Part shown: in pieces, positions 27,746 to 37,250 of the stretch
Layout of the letters: each line of letters starts with the position of its first letter
Numbering within the stretch: the stretch's first letter is position 1
Source: Streptococcus gordonii
Lineage (GTDB): Bacteria; Bacillota; Bacilli; Lactobacillales; Streptococcaceae
DNA: 64,000 nucleotides
Reading direction: 5' to 3'
Assembly: GCF_001553855.1 (NCBI RefSeq)
Contig: NZ_LQWV01000040.1
Span: 124,001-188,000, forward strand
Translations under genes and position numbers: made by a program
Notes under the pieces: model-generated
The model's input: the letters and a program-made list of their open reading frames with translations, nothing else
What the model was told of the DNA's origin: nothing
Databases searched by the model: none

Positions 27746-28555
27746 ATGTCCATTAAACTAGTCGCCATCGATATTGATGGCACCTTATTAAACAGCAAAA
27801 AAGAAATCACTCCAGAAGTCTTCAGTGCTATCCAGGATGCCAAGGCTGCTGGTGTCAAAATAGTCATTGCAACTGGACGTCCTATTGCCGGTGTTCAAAA
27901 ACTCCTCGAAGAGCTAGAGCTTAATCAGCCAGATAACTATGTCGTTACCTTCAACGGCGGGCTGGTGCAGGATACTGTTACAGGTCAAGAATTAATCAAA
28001 GAAACACTGACCTATGACGACTATCTGGATATCGAACTGCTCGGGCGAAAATTAGGTGTTCACATGCATGCCATCACCAAGGACGGCATTTATACAGCCA
28101 ATCGCAACATCGGCAAGTACACTGTTTACGAGTCCAATCTGGTCAGCATGCCTATCTTCTACCGTACACCTGAAGAAATGGCTGATAAAGAAATCGTTAA
28201 GTGCATGTATATTGATGAACCGGAAATTCTAGATGCGGCCATTGCCAAGTTGCCACCGGAATTAGCTGAAAAATATACACTGGTTAAGTCAGCTCCTTTC
28301 TATCTGGAAATTGTCAAAAAGACTGTCAATAAAGGAGCTGCTATCCTTCATCTGGCTGAAAAACTTGGCTTAAACAAAGGGCAAACTATGGCAATCGGCG
28401 ATGAAGAAAACGACCGCGCCATGCTAGAAGCTGTCGGCTCTCCTGTTGTCATGGAAAACGGCAAGGAAGAACTCAAGAAAATCGCCAAATACATCACCAA
28501 ATCGAACGACGAATCCGGCGTAGCATACGCCATTAGAGAGTGGGTTTTAAAATAA
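27746..28555 (+). CDS. Cof-type HAD sugar-phosphatase
   Basis: A 269-residue HAD-superfamily hydrolase of the Cof/YidA type. Motif I is DIDGTLLNS (residues 8-16), motif II IATGRP (about 41), motif III the Lys in NKGAAI, and motif IV GDEENDRAMLE (about 214). Such enzymes dephosphorylate small sugar phosphates or cofactors; the substrate is unknown. It starts 1 bp after the HD gene stop region and its TAA overlaps the ATG of murM (TAATG), so translation is coupled. Confidence 0.9.
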   Translation: MSIKLVAIDIDGTLLNSKKEITPEVFSAIQDAKAAGVKIVIATGRPIAGVQKLLEELELNQPDNYVVTFNGGLVQDTVTGQELIKETLTYDDYLDIELLGRKLGVHMHAITKDGIYTANRNIGKYTVYESNLVSMPIFYRTPEEMADKEIVKCMYIDEPEILDAAIAKLPPELAEKYTLVKSAPFYLEIVKKTVNKGAAILHLAEKLGLNKGQTMAIGDEENDRAMLEAVGSPVVMENGKEELKKIAKYITKSNDESGVAYAIREWVLK

Positions 28556-29769
28556 TGTTTAGTTACAAAATTGGAATTTCAGCTCAAGAACACGACGATT
28601 TTGTCACGGCTCATCCCCAGGCCAATCTCCTGCAGAGTTCAGCCTGGGCTCAGATCAAAGATAACTGGGCTAATGAGCGCTTGGGCTTCTATAAAGACGA
28701 CCACTTGGTTGCTGCAGCCAGTGTCCTGATTAAGCCACTGCCTTTGGGAATGACCATGCTTTATATCCCTCGCGGTCCCATCATGGACTATAGTGACAAG
28801 GAGCTACTGACCTTTGTTTTGGCATCTCTTAAGAAATTTGCCAAGGAGAAAAAAGCGCTCTTTGTCAAGTTTGACCCTAGCCTCTTTCTGGCAGAAAGCA
28901 AGATGGGAGGCGAATTACAAGACAAGACAGAGACGGCTAAGCTGATTCAAGAGCTGCAGCAAGCTGGAGCCGTCTGGGTCGGACGGACTGAGTCTCTGGA
29001 CGAAACCATCCAGCCTCGCTTGCAGGCCAATATCCATAAAGAAGATTTCAGCGAGGATTTGCTTTCAAAGAGTACTCGGCAGGCTATTCGCACAGCCCGT
29101 AACAAAGGCATCCAAATCCAATTTGGTGGAGCTGAATTACTGGAAGATTTTTCAGGCCTGATGAAGAAAACGGAAAATAGAAAAAATATCCACCTGCGTG
29201 GCAAAGACTATTATCAAAAACTCTTGGATACTTATCCTGACAACTCCTACATCACCTTGTCCAGCATTGATCTAAAGGCACGATTGGAAGACTTGCAGGC
29301 TCAGCTGACTAAGACACTCAAGGAAGCAGAGAAATTTACTGAGAAAACCAAACCCGGCAAGATTGAGAATAACCAGCAAGAGCAGAAACGCCTCCAGGAA
29401 GAGATTGACTTCCTACAGGACAAAATCAGCCAAGGTGCTACTGTCGTTCCCCTGTCTGGCACTCTGGTCTTGGAATACGGCAAAACCTCTGAAAATATCT
29501 ATGCTGGAATGGACGAGCAATACCGTCGTTATCAGCCTGCCATCATCACTTGGTACGAAACAGCCAAACATGCTTTTGAGCGCGGAGCAGATTGGCAAAA
29601 TATGGGTGGAATCGAAAACGATCTTAAGGGCGGTCTCTACAGCTTTAAATCCAAGTTCAATCCGACCATTGAGGAATTCGCTGGTGAGTTCAACCTGCCA
29701 ACTAATCCTCTTTACCACCTCTCCAATCTGGCCTACACTCTCAGAAAGAAACTGCGCAGCAAGCATTAA
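28555..29769 (+). CDS. murM: FemAB-type peptidoglycan branching enzyme (MurM)
   Basis: A 404-residue aminoacyl-tRNA-dependent transferase that adds the first amino acid (Ser or Ala) to the stem-peptide lysine of lipid II. It has the two GNAT-like lobes of the FemABX family and the antiparallel coiled-coil arm (about residues 240-300, LEDLQAQLTKTLKEAEKF to LQEEIDFLQDKIS). ENIYAGMDEQYRRYQPAI and GGIENDLKGGLYSFKSKFN are family blocks. It directly precedes a second FemAB gene, as murM-murN do in S. pneumoniae. Alleles of murM affect branching and beta-lactam resistance there; nothing can be said on resistance from this sequence. Confidence 0.92.
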   Translation: MFSYKIGISAQEHDDFVTAHPQANLLQSSAWAQIKDNWANERLGFYKDDHLVAAASVLIKPLPLGMTMLYIPRGPIMDYSDKELLTFVLASLKKFAKEKKALFVKFDPSLFLAESKMGGELQDKTETAKLIQELQQAGAVWVGRTESLDETIQPRLQANIHKEDFSEDLLSKSTRQAIRTARNKGIQIQFGGAELLEDFSGLMKKTENRKNIHLRGKDYYQKLLDTYPDNSYITLSSIDLKARLEDLQAQLTKTLKEAEKFTEKTKPGKIENNQQEQKRLQEEIDFLQDKISQGATVVPLSGTLVLEYGKTSENIYAGMDEQYRRYQPAIITWYETAKHAFERGADWQNMGGIENDLKGGLYSFKSKFNPTIEEFAGEFNLPTNPLYHLSNLAYTLRKKLRSKH

Positions 29770-29783
29770 CAGAAAGGAAGCCT

Positions 29784-31019
29784 ATGACCTTTAAACTTCT
29801 CAGTCAAGAAGAATTCATCCAGCATACCTCAGCTAGCTCCCAACGCTCCTTTATGCAGACCGTGGAAATGGCAGAGCTGCTGAGCAAGCGTGGCTTCAGT
29901 ACCCAGTATGTCGGCTACACTGACCCACAAGGGAAGGTAGTGGTGTCAGCTGTCCTCTACAGCATGCCTATGACTGGCGGCCTTCATATGGAAATCAACT
30001 GCGGTCCTGTCTCTACCAATGCTCAATACCTGACCCCCTTCTATCAAGCTTTGCAAGCCTATGCTAAAAAAGAAGGTGCCCTAGAGCTCATCATCAAGCC
30101 CTACGAGACTTATCAGACCTTTGACAGCAGTGGCCAGCCCACATCTGATGAAAAGGTCGAGCTTATCCAGCAACTGACTGATTTGGGCTTTGACTTTGAC
30201 GGCCTGCAGACAGGCTATCCAGGCGGGGAGCCTGATTGGCATTATGTCAAAGATTTAGCTGCTCTGACGGAGAAAGACTTGCTCAAATCCTTCAGTAAAA
30301 ATGGTAAGGCGACAGTCAAAAAGGCGAATACCTTTGGTATCAAGCTAACAAGGCTGGAACGTGACCAACTCAGCATTTTCAAAGACATCACAGCTGCCAC
30401 TTCTGACCGGCGGGAATATGATGACAAGCCACTAGACTACTATCAAGATTTTTATGATAGCTTTGGACAGCAGGCTGACTTCATGACAGCTAGTCTCAAC
30501 TTCAAGGACTATCTTCAGAACTTACAAAAAGACCAAGAGAAACTGGGCCAGAAAATCCAGAAACTACAGGCTGACTTGGAAAACAATCCTCAATCTGAAA
30601 AGAAGCAAAACCAGCTGCGAGAGCTTTCCAGCCAGTTTGATAGCTTTGAAACCCGCAAAGCAGAGGCTCAAGATCTGATTGATAAGTACGGCGACCAAGA
30701 CCAAGTTCTGGCTGCCAGCCTCTTTATCTATACTCCTCAGGAAGCAACCTATCTCTTCAGCGGCTCCTATCCTGAGTTTAACAAATTCTACGCCCCTGCC
30801 CTGCTGCAGGAATACGTTATGACTGAGAGCATCAAGAGAGGCATTCCATTTTATAATTTCCTCGGCATTATGGGAATTTTCGATGGTTCTGACGGTGTTC
30901 TGCGCTTCAAACAAAACTTCAACGGCTTCATAGTTCGAAAAATGGGAACTTTCCGTTATTATCCTAATCCTCTTAAATTTAAAATCATTCAGCTCATAAA
31001 GAAAATTTTAAGACGTTAA
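29784..31019 (+). CDS. murN: FemAB-type peptidoglycan branching enzyme (MurN)
   Basis: A 411-residue paralogue of MurM that adds the second residue (Ala) of the dipeptide cross-bridge. The two-lobed fold is shown by GGLHMEINCGPV near 72, FSKNGKATVKKANTFGI near 170 and the C-terminal FYNFLGIMGIFDGSDGVLRFKQ. The coiled-coil arm lies near residues 236-300. AAAGGAAG precedes the ATG, 14 bp after the murM stop. Last gene of the HD-cof-murM-murN operon, ended by a long hairpin. Confidence 0.92.
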   Translation: MTFKLLSQEEFIQHTSASSQRSFMQTVEMAELLSKRGFSTQYVGYTDPQGKVVVSAVLYSMPMTGGLHMEINCGPVSTNAQYLTPFYQALQAYAKKEGALELIIKPYETYQTFDSSGQPTSDEKVELIQQLTDLGFDFDGLQTGYPGGEPDWHYVKDLAALTEKDLLKSFSKNGKATVKKANTFGIKLTRLERDQLSIFKDITAATSDRREYDDKPLDYYQDFYDSFGQQADFMTASLNFKDYLQNLQKDQEKLGQKIQKLQADLENNPQSEKKQNQLRELSSQFDSFETRKAEAQDLIDKYGDQDQVLAASLFIYTPQEATYLFSGSYPEFNKFYAPALLQEYVMTESIKRGIPFYNFLGIMGIFDGSDGVLRFKQNFNGFIVRKMGTFRYYPNPLKFKIIQLIKKILRR

Positions 31020-31032
31020 GATGCGTAAATCT

Positions 31033-31083
31033 AAAATATACAAAAGGACCGGGAACATGATTCCCAGTCCTTTTGTATATTTT
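31033..31083. terminator. Long bidirectional terminator between murN and the CBS gene
   Basis: A 23-bp nearly perfect stem (left arm 31033-31055, right arm 31061-31083, one C-A mismatch) with a CATGA loop and A/T tails on both sides. Confidence 0.9.
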
Positions 31084-31738
31084 ATAAGGCTTTCGCTTCT
31101 GTATGAACGATGCTATCCACATGAATCTGATTGTCTTCAAATTTTTTCTTGAGCGCTTCTAAATCCACCTTGCCATCAATTTGAACTTCAATGACAACTT
31201 TACCATCTTTTCTCGGTATATTAACGGTATTTGAAATGTTCAGGTTTTCTTCCACCAATAAGCGAACAATATGTTCCAAAACACCGACTTCATCTTCAGT
31301 AACAAAGCGCGCTCGAACTCCTTCTTCTCCGTAACCAGATACTTCTAAAAAGGCTTTAAAGATATCTCGATCCGTTATCACACCATAAACTTGCTCATTG
31401 TCCACGACTGGAAGAATGCCGACTTTATTTTTCAACATCAGGTAAATCGCATCTTCTAGACTGGCATATTGGGATACCGTGATGACCTTTCGAATCATGA
31501 CATCCTTAATCTTTGTTTTGTTGAGGAGGTAGTTCATCTCATAAATGGATAGACTAGTTGCTTTAGATGGGCTAGCTTCAGCAATTGTCCCTTCTGTCAC
31601 AAGACCAACCAATTTATCATTTTCAATAACTGGCAATCTGTGCAAACCTTGCTCTCGCATAATATCTGCTGCGTGAGCAACCGTCGTATCAGGACTAATA
31701 TAAACGACTTTGCGTGTCATAAAATCTTTTACTGCCAT
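31082..31738 (-). CDS. CBS-domain protein (AcuB-like)
   Basis: A 218-residue protein with two CBS domains (about residues 1-60 and 75-135) followed by an ACT-like segment near 145-215. CBS pairs bind adenine nucleotides or S-adenosyl ligands. The real start is MAVKDFMTRKV at 31738, after a GGAGAG site; the open frame runs a further 24 codons upstream with no sensible protein content. It lies downstream of the liv operon in the same direction, as in pneumococcus, but 450 bp away and behind a terminator. Function is not known. Confidence 0.85.
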   Translation of the reverse strand: MAVKDFMTRKVVYISPDTTVAHAADIMREQGLHRLPVIENDKLVGLVTEGTIAEASPSKATSLSIYEMNYLLNKTKIKDVMIRKVITVSQYASLEDAIYLMLKNKVGILPVVDNEQVYGVITDRDIFKAFLEVSGYGEEGVRARFVTEDEVGVLEHIVRLLVEENLNISNTVNIPRKDGKVVIEVQIDGKVDLEALKKKFEDNQIHVDSIVHTEAKAL

Positions 31739-31810
31739 AAGAGTCTCTCCTCTATTTTTCTTTCTTTTATTATACTGTTTTTTTTTCGTAATTTCAAACG
31801 CTTTCATCAT

Positions 31811-32167
31811 TTTTCTTACTTTTTCAAAATTAAGAAAAATCCAGCTATTGGCAAAATTGGAAGAACCTCAATAAAAAACTACTGGAGAATTACTCAAGTT
31901 TCTAAAAATTATCTGGCTTAAGCTTAAGACTCATTCCATTCAAAATCACATTTTTAAATATAAATAATCTTATAACCAACCTATCCATTCTAATATATAA
32001 GAGTATTCTTCAAAACTTTGTGATTTCTCCTGCTTATTCAAATTAAATTAATAAAAAGCAGAATATGAAAGATATACAGTCAATTCTATCCTAACAACCA
32101 AGATCTTCAACCTGAAACAATCCACCGGAAATTCTTACGAAAACTTGGTTTTCTTTATCTGCAACTT
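31811..32167. other. Intergenic AT-rich region without recognised feature
   Basis: No open frame with a ribosome site, no tRNA and no clear repeat is visible. It is bounded by the CBS gene leader and the livF terminator. It may be eroded sequence, but I could not identify a parent element. Confidence 0.5.
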
Positions 32168-32190
32168 AAAAAGGTCCATTGGACCTTTTT
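32168..32190 (-). terminator. Terminator of the liv operon
   Basis: Minus-strand perfect stem AAAAAGGTCC / GGACCTTTTT with a 3-nt loop, overlapping the livF stop codon. Confidence 0.85.
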
Positions 32191-32899
32191 AACCACCTAG
32201 ATATGCTTTGCGGACTTCGTCTGAAGCGAGGAGTTCTTGTCCAGTGCCAGAAAGAACAATCTTACCAGTCTCAAGAACGTAGCCACGATTTGCAATCGAA
32301 AGTGCTTTATTGGCATTTTGCTCAATAAGGAGAACTGTTGTCCCTTGTTTTTGAATATCTTGAATGATATCAAAAATTTCTTGAATGAAAATAGGTGCCA
32401 ATCCCATAGAAGGCTCATCCAAAAGAAGTAGTTTAGGAGTAGACATCAAGGCTCGTCCCATCGCTAACATCTGCTGCTCACCACCAGAGAGAGTTGCAGC
32501 ATCTTGATTTTTACGCTCTTCCAAGCGCGGGAAACGAGAAAAGACCTTCTTCAAGTTAGCTTGATTTTCTTCTCGGTTTGTTTTTAGGAAGGCTCCCATT
32601 TCTAGATTCTCCATAACTGTCAAACCTGGAAAGACATGACGGCCTTCTGGAACCTGAGAAAGACCAGCTGCTACGATTTTCTGAGCTGGGACTTTCTGGA
32701 TTTCGTTTCCTAAAAATTCAATTTTACCAGCACTCGGACGAACCAAGCCAGAAATCGTCCGAAGGATGGTTGTTTTACCAGCACCATTAGCACCAATCAA
32801 AGAAACAACCTCTCCTTCATTGACTTCAAAGCTGACATCACGGACAGCCTGAATCATGCCATAGTGAACGGATAAATTCTCAACTTTTAACATAGTCAT
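32189..32899 (-). CDS. livF: Branched-chain amino-acid ABC transporter, ATPase LivF
   Basis: A 236-residue ABC ATPase. Walker A GANGAGKTT (about 37), signature LSGGEQQML (about 137), Walker B LLLLDEPSMGLAP and the switch His region VLLIEQNA are present. LivF-type proteins energise import of Leu, Ile and Val together with LivG. The ATG overlaps the livG TGA (ATGA), with GGAGG 9 nt upstream. Last gene of livJHMGF. Confidence 0.95.
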   Translation of the reverse strand: MTMLKVENLSVHYGMIQAVRDVSFEVNEGEVVSLIGANGAGKTTILRTISGLVRPSAGKIEFLGNEIQKVPAQKIVAAGLSQVPEGRHVFPGLTVMENLEMGAFLKTNREENQANLKKVFSRFPRLEERKNQDAATLSGGEQQMLAMGRALMSTPKLLLLDEPSMGLAPIFIQEIFDIIQDIQKQGTTVLLIEQNANKALSIANRGYVLETGKIVLSGTGQELLASDEVRKAYLGG

Positions 32900-33663
32900 C
32901 AGGCTTCACCTCCTAGATATGCTTCAATAACTCGTTCGTTGCTCTTGATTTCATCAGGTGTACCATGAGCAATCAAACGACCATATTCCAATACATAGAT
33001 TCGTTCAGTAACTTCCATAACCAAGCTCATATCATGCTCAATCAACATAATGGTAATGTTGAATTCGTTTTTGATACGGCGGATTAGCTCGGTCAATTCT
33101 GCCGTTTCTTGTGGGTTCATACCAGCAGCGGGCTCATCCAAAAAGAGAATCTTTGGCTCCGTTGCCAAAGCCCGAACGATTTCCAAGCGACGTTGTTGAC
33201 CATAAGCTAAGTTCTTAGCCAAAGTCTCAGCTTCCTTATCCAAGTCAAAAATCTTCAGCAAATCCAAAGCCTTATTTTTTAAGTCTTCTTCATTTTTATA
33301 GAAAGCTGGTAGGCGGAAGAAGGAGGCAAAAGTATGCGGCTTGTGGTGATTCCCAAAAGCAATCAAGACATTATCTAAAACAGTTAAATCTTTAAAGAGA
33401 CGGATGTTTTGGAATGTACGTCCAAGTCCGAGCGATGCAATTTTATATGGAGCTTTGCCATTTAGCAAGTGACCATCTAAAGTCACCGTCCCTTCACTTG
33501 GCTCGTATACCCCTGTCAATAAATTAAAGAGTGTTGTTTTACCAGCACCATTCGGACCGATAAGTCCAACTAATTCACCTTCATTAAGCTCTAAAGTCAC
33601 ATCACCAACAGCTGTCAGACCACCAAAATGTTTCGTTAAATTTTTTACATCAAGAAGTGCCAT
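32899..33663 (-). CDS. livG: Branched-chain amino-acid ABC transporter, ATPase LivG
   Basis: A 254-residue ABC ATPase with Walker A GPNGAGKTT, signature region LAYGQQRRLEIVRAL (LivG-type LAYG in place of LSGG), Walker B ILFLDEPAAGMNPQE and IEHDMSLVMEV. The C-terminal ISxxxx-type LivG tail ends VIEAYLGGEA. The start overlaps the livM stop. Confidence 0.95.
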   Translation of the reverse strand: MALLDVKNLTKHFGGLTAVGDVTLELNEGELVGLIGPNGAGKTTLFNLLTGVYEPSEGTVTLDGHLLNGKAPYKIASLGLGRTFQNIRLFKDLTVLDNVLIAFGNHHKPHTFASFFRLPAFYKNEEDLKNKALDLLKIFDLDKEAETLAKNLAYGQQRRLEIVRALATEPKILFLDEPAAGMNPQETAELTELIRRIKNEFNITIMLIEHDMSLVMEVTERIYVLEYGRLIAHGTPDEIKSNERVIEAYLGGEA

Positions 33664-34616
33664 TATTCTTTGACCTCCTTATCTTTTTTTAAAAAGCGCG
33701 ACAATTGCAGCTCCCAAGTACCTAGAAGTCCACCTGGACGGAAGATCATAACTAAGATAAGAGCGAGTGAATAGATAATCATTCGAATGCTTGAGAACTC
33801 TTGCAAGAGCATGTTCAAGACACCTAACACAATTGCTGCGATAATTGTTCCAGTCATAGATCCTAAACCACCAAATACTACAATGATTAGGACATTAATT
33901 GTATTGGTAAAAGAGTAATCCTTAGGCACAACTGCTCCGATAAAACCAGCCTTCAAAGCACCTGCAATTGATGCAGTTATCGCCCCAAAGACAAAGGCAA
34001 CGACTTTAGCCTTAGTTGTGTTAACACCTACAGACTCTGCCGCAATCTCATCTTCACGGACAGACAAGGTTTTACGACCTAGAGGACTCCGCAAGAAGTT
34101 CAATGTGAACAAAGTCGTAATAACAACAAAGAAATAAACCATCTGCCAGCTAGTAAAGCCAGGAATACTTAGAATACCAGCAGCACCATTAGTAACTTCT
34201 CCACCATTTACAATCAAGATACGAATAATTTCAGATACTCCAAGAGTTGCAATGGCCAAGTAATCTCCTTTTAGTCGAAGCGTAGGAATCCCAACTCCCA
34301 AGGCAACAAGTCCTGCAATGAATGCCCCTAGTATCATAGCAGCAAAAAAGGCAGGATAGGTTGGAGATTTTGTTCCGATGATTGCAACCGCATAGGCACC
34401 AATAGCCATGAAACCAGCATGGCCTAGAGAAAACTGCCCTGAGAATCCAACAATTAGGTTGAGACCAACAGCTAGAATAATGTTAATACCGATTTCTTCT
34501 AAGATTTGCAAATGGAAGGCGTTCAGTATTCCACCACCAGCTAAAACCGTAATTAAGAGGTAGCCAGCAAGAATCAAAGCAAGCCAGAGAACATTTACTT
34601 TTAGATTTTGCTTCAT
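33663..34616 (-). CDS. livM: Branched-chain amino-acid ABC transporter, permease LivM
   Basis: A 317-residue membrane permease with about nine helices. Family blocks include GLNLIVGFSGQFSLGHAGFM (about residue 52) and VVFGGLGSMTGTIIAAIVLG (about 246). It forms the channel with LivH. Short intergenic distance to livH (3 bp). Confidence 0.94.
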   Translation of the reverse strand: MKQNLKVNVLWLALILAGYLLITVLAGGGILNAFHLQILEEIGINIILAVGLNLIVGFSGQFSLGHAGFMAIGAYAVAIIGTKSPTYPAFFAAMILGAFIAGLVALGVGIPTLRLKGDYLAIATLGVSEIIRILIVNGGEVTNGAAGILSIPGFTSWQMVYFFVVITTLFTLNFLRSPLGRKTLSVREDEIAAESVGVNTTKAKVVAFVFGAITASIAGALKAGFIGAVVPKDYSFTNTINVLIIVVFGGLGSMTGTIIAAIVLGVLNMLLQEFSSIRMIIYSLALILVMIFRPGGLLGTWELQLSRFLKKDKEVKE

Positions 34617-34619
34617 ATC

Positions 34620-35489
34620 TTACACCTTCTCTTTCACGTTTTTCCCAAGGATTCCCGCAGGACGAATTAACAAAATAATAATCAAAATACCATAGACAAT
34701 CGCATCACGGAAGTCTGACATACCAAAAGCTGTTGCAAAGGTTTCTAAAAGACCAATAACAAAACCACCCAAGGCAGCCCCTGGAATAATTCCGATACCA
34801 CCCAAAACAGCAGCAACAAAGGACTTAATACCTGGAGTCATCCCCATTAAAGGTTCTAATGAGTTATAGTAAAGAGCGATAAGGACACCTGCTGCTCCTG
34901 CTAGTGCAGAACCCAATGCAAAGGTGAAACTAATGGTCCTGTTGACATTAATCCCCATTAATTGAGCAGCATCACTATCTACCGAAACTGCCCTCATGGC
35001 TTTCCCCATCTTGGTCTTTTGTACAATAAATTGCAAAGCCAACATCAAGAAAATAGAAATCCCTAAAATCATCAACTGAATATTTGAGACTGTAATAGGT
35101 CCTAAGTTAAAACGAACAGTTGGAATTACCTGAGGGAATGGTAAGGTACTTGCACCAACAAAATAAACCATGAGATATTCCAAAAGGAAGGAAACCCCAA
35201 TTGCTGTAATTAAGGCAGCAATACGAGTCGAATTTCGTAATGGGCGATAAGCCAGAAATTCAATGACAACCCCTAAAATAGCTGTTCCAATCATAGCCAC
35301 AATTAGAGCTAAAAAGAAATTTAATTTCAATGAATTGATGAGGAAATACCCCATAAAAGCACCCATCATATAAATATCACCATGGGCAAAATTGATGAGC
35401 TTAATAATACCATAGACCATGGTGTAACCTAAGGCTAGCAGTGCATAGACACTTCCTAGAATTAAACCATTGACAAGCTGTTGGAGCAT
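34620..35489 (-). CDS. livH: Branched-chain amino-acid ABC transporter, permease LivH
   Basis: A 289-residue permease with about eight membrane helices. Family blocks: LGYTMVYGIIKLINFAHGD near residue 21, GINVNRTISFTFALGSALAG near 180 and GGIGIIPGAALGGFVIGL near 222. I choose MLQQLVNGLI at 35489; a GTG four codons earlier is possible, and neither has a strong ribosome site. A hairpin lies between livJ and this gene and may lower expression of the downstream genes. Confidence 0.92.
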   Translation of the reverse strand: MLQQLVNGLILGSVYALLALGYTMVYGIIKLINFAHGDIYMMGAFMGYFLINSLKLNFFLALIVAMIGTAILGVVIEFLAYRPLRNSTRIAALITAIGVSFLLEYLMVYFVGASTLPFPQVIPTVRFNLGPITVSNIQLMILGISIFLMLALQFIVQKTKMGKAMRAVSVDSDAAQLMGINVNRTISFTFALGSALAGAAGVLIALYYNSLEPLMGMTPGIKSFVAAVLGGIGIIPGAALGGFVIGLLETFATAFGMSDFRDAIVYGILIIILLIRPAGILGKNVKEKV

Positions 35490-35572
35490 AAGACACCACA
35501 CTTTCTAATATAATAAAATCGGGCAAGAGACAAACTCAATCCTAGAAATTGAATTCATCACCTCACCCGCAG

Positions 35573-35608
35573 AAAGGAACTGTATTCTGATTTAAATACA
35601 ATTCCTTT
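35573..35608 (-). terminator. Hairpin between livJ and livH
   Basis: Stem AAAGGAATTGTATT / AATACAGTTCCTTT (one wobble) with an 8-nt loop. The T run behind it is short, so partial termination or protection of the livJ mRNA end is likely. Confidence 0.55.
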
Positions 35609-35647
35609 TCCTTCTTTTGTAAGATTCTAGAAATTCAGTTGAATTGC

Positions 35648-36814
35648 TTAGTTTGGTTTTACTGTTTCCACAGTATCAACTTTACCATCTTTCAAGCCAA
35701 TCATCAAGGCTGACTTAACTGGGTTATGATTTTTATCCATCGTGATAGAACCAGTCACCCCTTCGAAGTCTTTCAACTTAGCAAGGTTTTCTTTGATATC
35801 AACTGAGTTTTTCGCACCCTTAGAAGCTTCTGCTACCATATAAACAGAGTCATAAGCAAGAGCAGAGAACATTGATGGTTCTTCATTATACTTCGCTTTA
35901 TATGCTTCCAAGAATTTCTTGGCTTTAGCTGTCATATCTCCGCTAGTTGAGTAGCCAGATACGTAGTAAACATTAGTTGCAGCTGCTGGAGTTGCTTGTG
36001 AGATAAATTCTTCACTGTTAAATCCATCTCCACCAACAATTGGTTTGTCAATTCCGATACCACGAGCTTGGTTTACGATTTTACCAGCTTCAGTGTAGTA
36101 ACCTGGAACAACTAGGGCATCAAAGTCTTTACCTTTGAATTTAGTTAAAGCTGCTTGGAAGTCAGTATCTTTTGACGCAAATGTTTCAGTTGCAACGATT
36201 TCTCCCTTGTACTCTTCTTGGAAAGCCTTGGCAATTCCTTTTGCATAGTCACTTGAGTTATCGTAGTAAAGAACAACTTTTTTAGCTTTCAAATTGTCTG
36301 TGACATATTTGCTAAGAATTTTTCCTTGGAAACTATCGATGAAAGTTGCACGGAACAAGTAGTCTTGACCTTTTGTCAAATCATCCTGAGTACCACTTGG
36401 AGTAACCAAAGGAACAGAAGCTTTGGCAGCATTTGTAATCGCTGCACCAGTACCACCTGAAGTCGCAGGGCCAATGATGGCATTTACCTTAGCCTGGGTC
36501 ACCAAGTTTGTAGAAACTGTAGAAGCTTCACTCAACTCAGATTTATTATCCTTATCTGTAACTTCAATTTGTTTGCCGTCTACTCCACCAGCTTTATTGA
36601 TTTCATCAACAGCTAACTTAGCAGCTTTTTGTTCAGCAGTTCCATAGGAAGCAACGTCACCAGTTTCTTCGAAGTTGAAACCAATTTTAAGTGTCTTGCC
36701 AATCTCAGTTCCTGAAGCAGAGCCAGAATTTCCTGTTGTAGAAACCTCTCCACAGGCTGCTAGCAATGCAACACTTGCAAGACTAACCAAAGTTAATGCA
36801 AATTTTTTCTTCAT
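35648..36814 (-). CDS. livJ: Branched-chain amino-acid-binding lipoprotein LivJ
   Basis: A 388-residue extracellular substrate-binding lipoprotein. A signal peptide with a lipobox (LLAAC, Cys about residue 21) is followed by the type I periplasmic-binding fold: LKIGFNFEETGDVASYG, AKVNAIIGPATSGGTGAA and KVVLYYDNSSDYAKGIA. I prefer ATG at 36814 over the TTG one codon earlier; AGGAG lies 9 nt upstream. First gene of the operon; the promoter carries a CodY box. Confidence 0.95.
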   Translation of the reverse strand: MKKKFALTLVSLASVALLAACGEVSTTGNSGSASGTEIGKTLKIGFNFEETGDVASYGTAEQKAAKLAVDEINKAGGVDGKQIEVTDKDNKSELSEASTVSTNLVTQAKVNAIIGPATSGGTGAAITNAAKASVPLVTPSGTQDDLTKGQDYLFRATFIDSFQGKILSKYVTDNLKAKKVVLYYDNSSDYAKGIAKAFQEEYKGEIVATETFASKDTDFQAALTKFKGKDFDALVVPGYYTEAGKIVNQARGIGIDKPIVGGDGFNSEEFISQATPAAATNVYYVSGYSTSGDMTAKAKKFLEAYKAKYNEEPSMFSALAYDSVYMVAEASKGAKNSVDIKENLAKLKDFEGVTGSITMDKNHNPVKSALMIGLKDGKVDTVETVKPN

Positions 36815-36856
36815 CAAAATGTTCTCCTTTATGAGTATTCAAAACTATATAGTAAG

Positions 36857-36885
36857 AATATACCGAATTATCAGAAAATTGTCAA
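36857..36885 (-). promoter_or_regulatory. livJ promoter with CodY box in the spacer
   Basis: Minus strand TTGACA, 17 bp, TATATT. The spacer holds AATTTTCTGATAATT (36866-36880), one mismatch from the CodY consensus AATTTTCWGAAAATT. CodY bound here would block RNA polymerase when branched-chain amino acids are plentiful. Confidence 0.82.
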
Positions 36886-36903
36886 TATAAAAACGAACGC
36901 TTT

Positions 36904-37173
36904 TTAAATGATAACGTTTTCCTCTTGACGATATAGACTACCAACGAAGTTTTTGTCCAATTCCTGAATATGACAGGCACGAACTTTTTTTACAAATTTT
37001 TCCTGTCCCAGCTTCTTCTGCAAGTCTTCCGCCTGAGTTTTTGGTACATAAAGCTGAAGATACCGACGTTTTTTAGAATGGTAAACTATATCTCCAAAAG
37101 CAGCAACTTTTTTTACGTCACGATTATAATAAAGATAAACAATTATTCCAACTCGTTCTTCTTTTTGATACAT
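36904..37173 (-). CDS. YlbG/DUF2129 family protein
   Basis: An 89-residue cytoplasmic protein of the YlbG (UPF0298) family: [20 protein letters not shown] followed by [16 protein letters not shown] and [13 protein letters not shown]. Its role is unknown. GAAGGA precedes the ATG. It lies between clpP and livJ, the conserved streptococcal order. Confidence 0.88.
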   Translation of the reverse strand: MYQKEERVGIIVYLYYNRDVKKVAAFGDIVYHSKKRRYLQLYVPKTQAEDLQKKLGQEKFVKKVRACHIQELDKNFVGSLYRQEENVII

Positions 37174-37213
37174 AAACGATCCTTCCCAAACTAGAACTAC
37201 TTACTGATTATAT

Positions 37214-37233
37214 CAAAAAAGCCCCTTAGGGGC
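37214..37233 (-). terminator. Terminator of clpP
   Basis: Minus-strand stem GCCCC / GGGGC with a 3-nt loop, followed by six T residues. Confidence 0.85.
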
Positions 37234-37250
37234 AATTTGATTTTATATGA

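Noticed and set aside
31811..32167. Possible insertion-sequence remnant downstream of livF
   Set aside because: No terminal inverted repeats, target duplication or recognisable transposase peptide in any frame.
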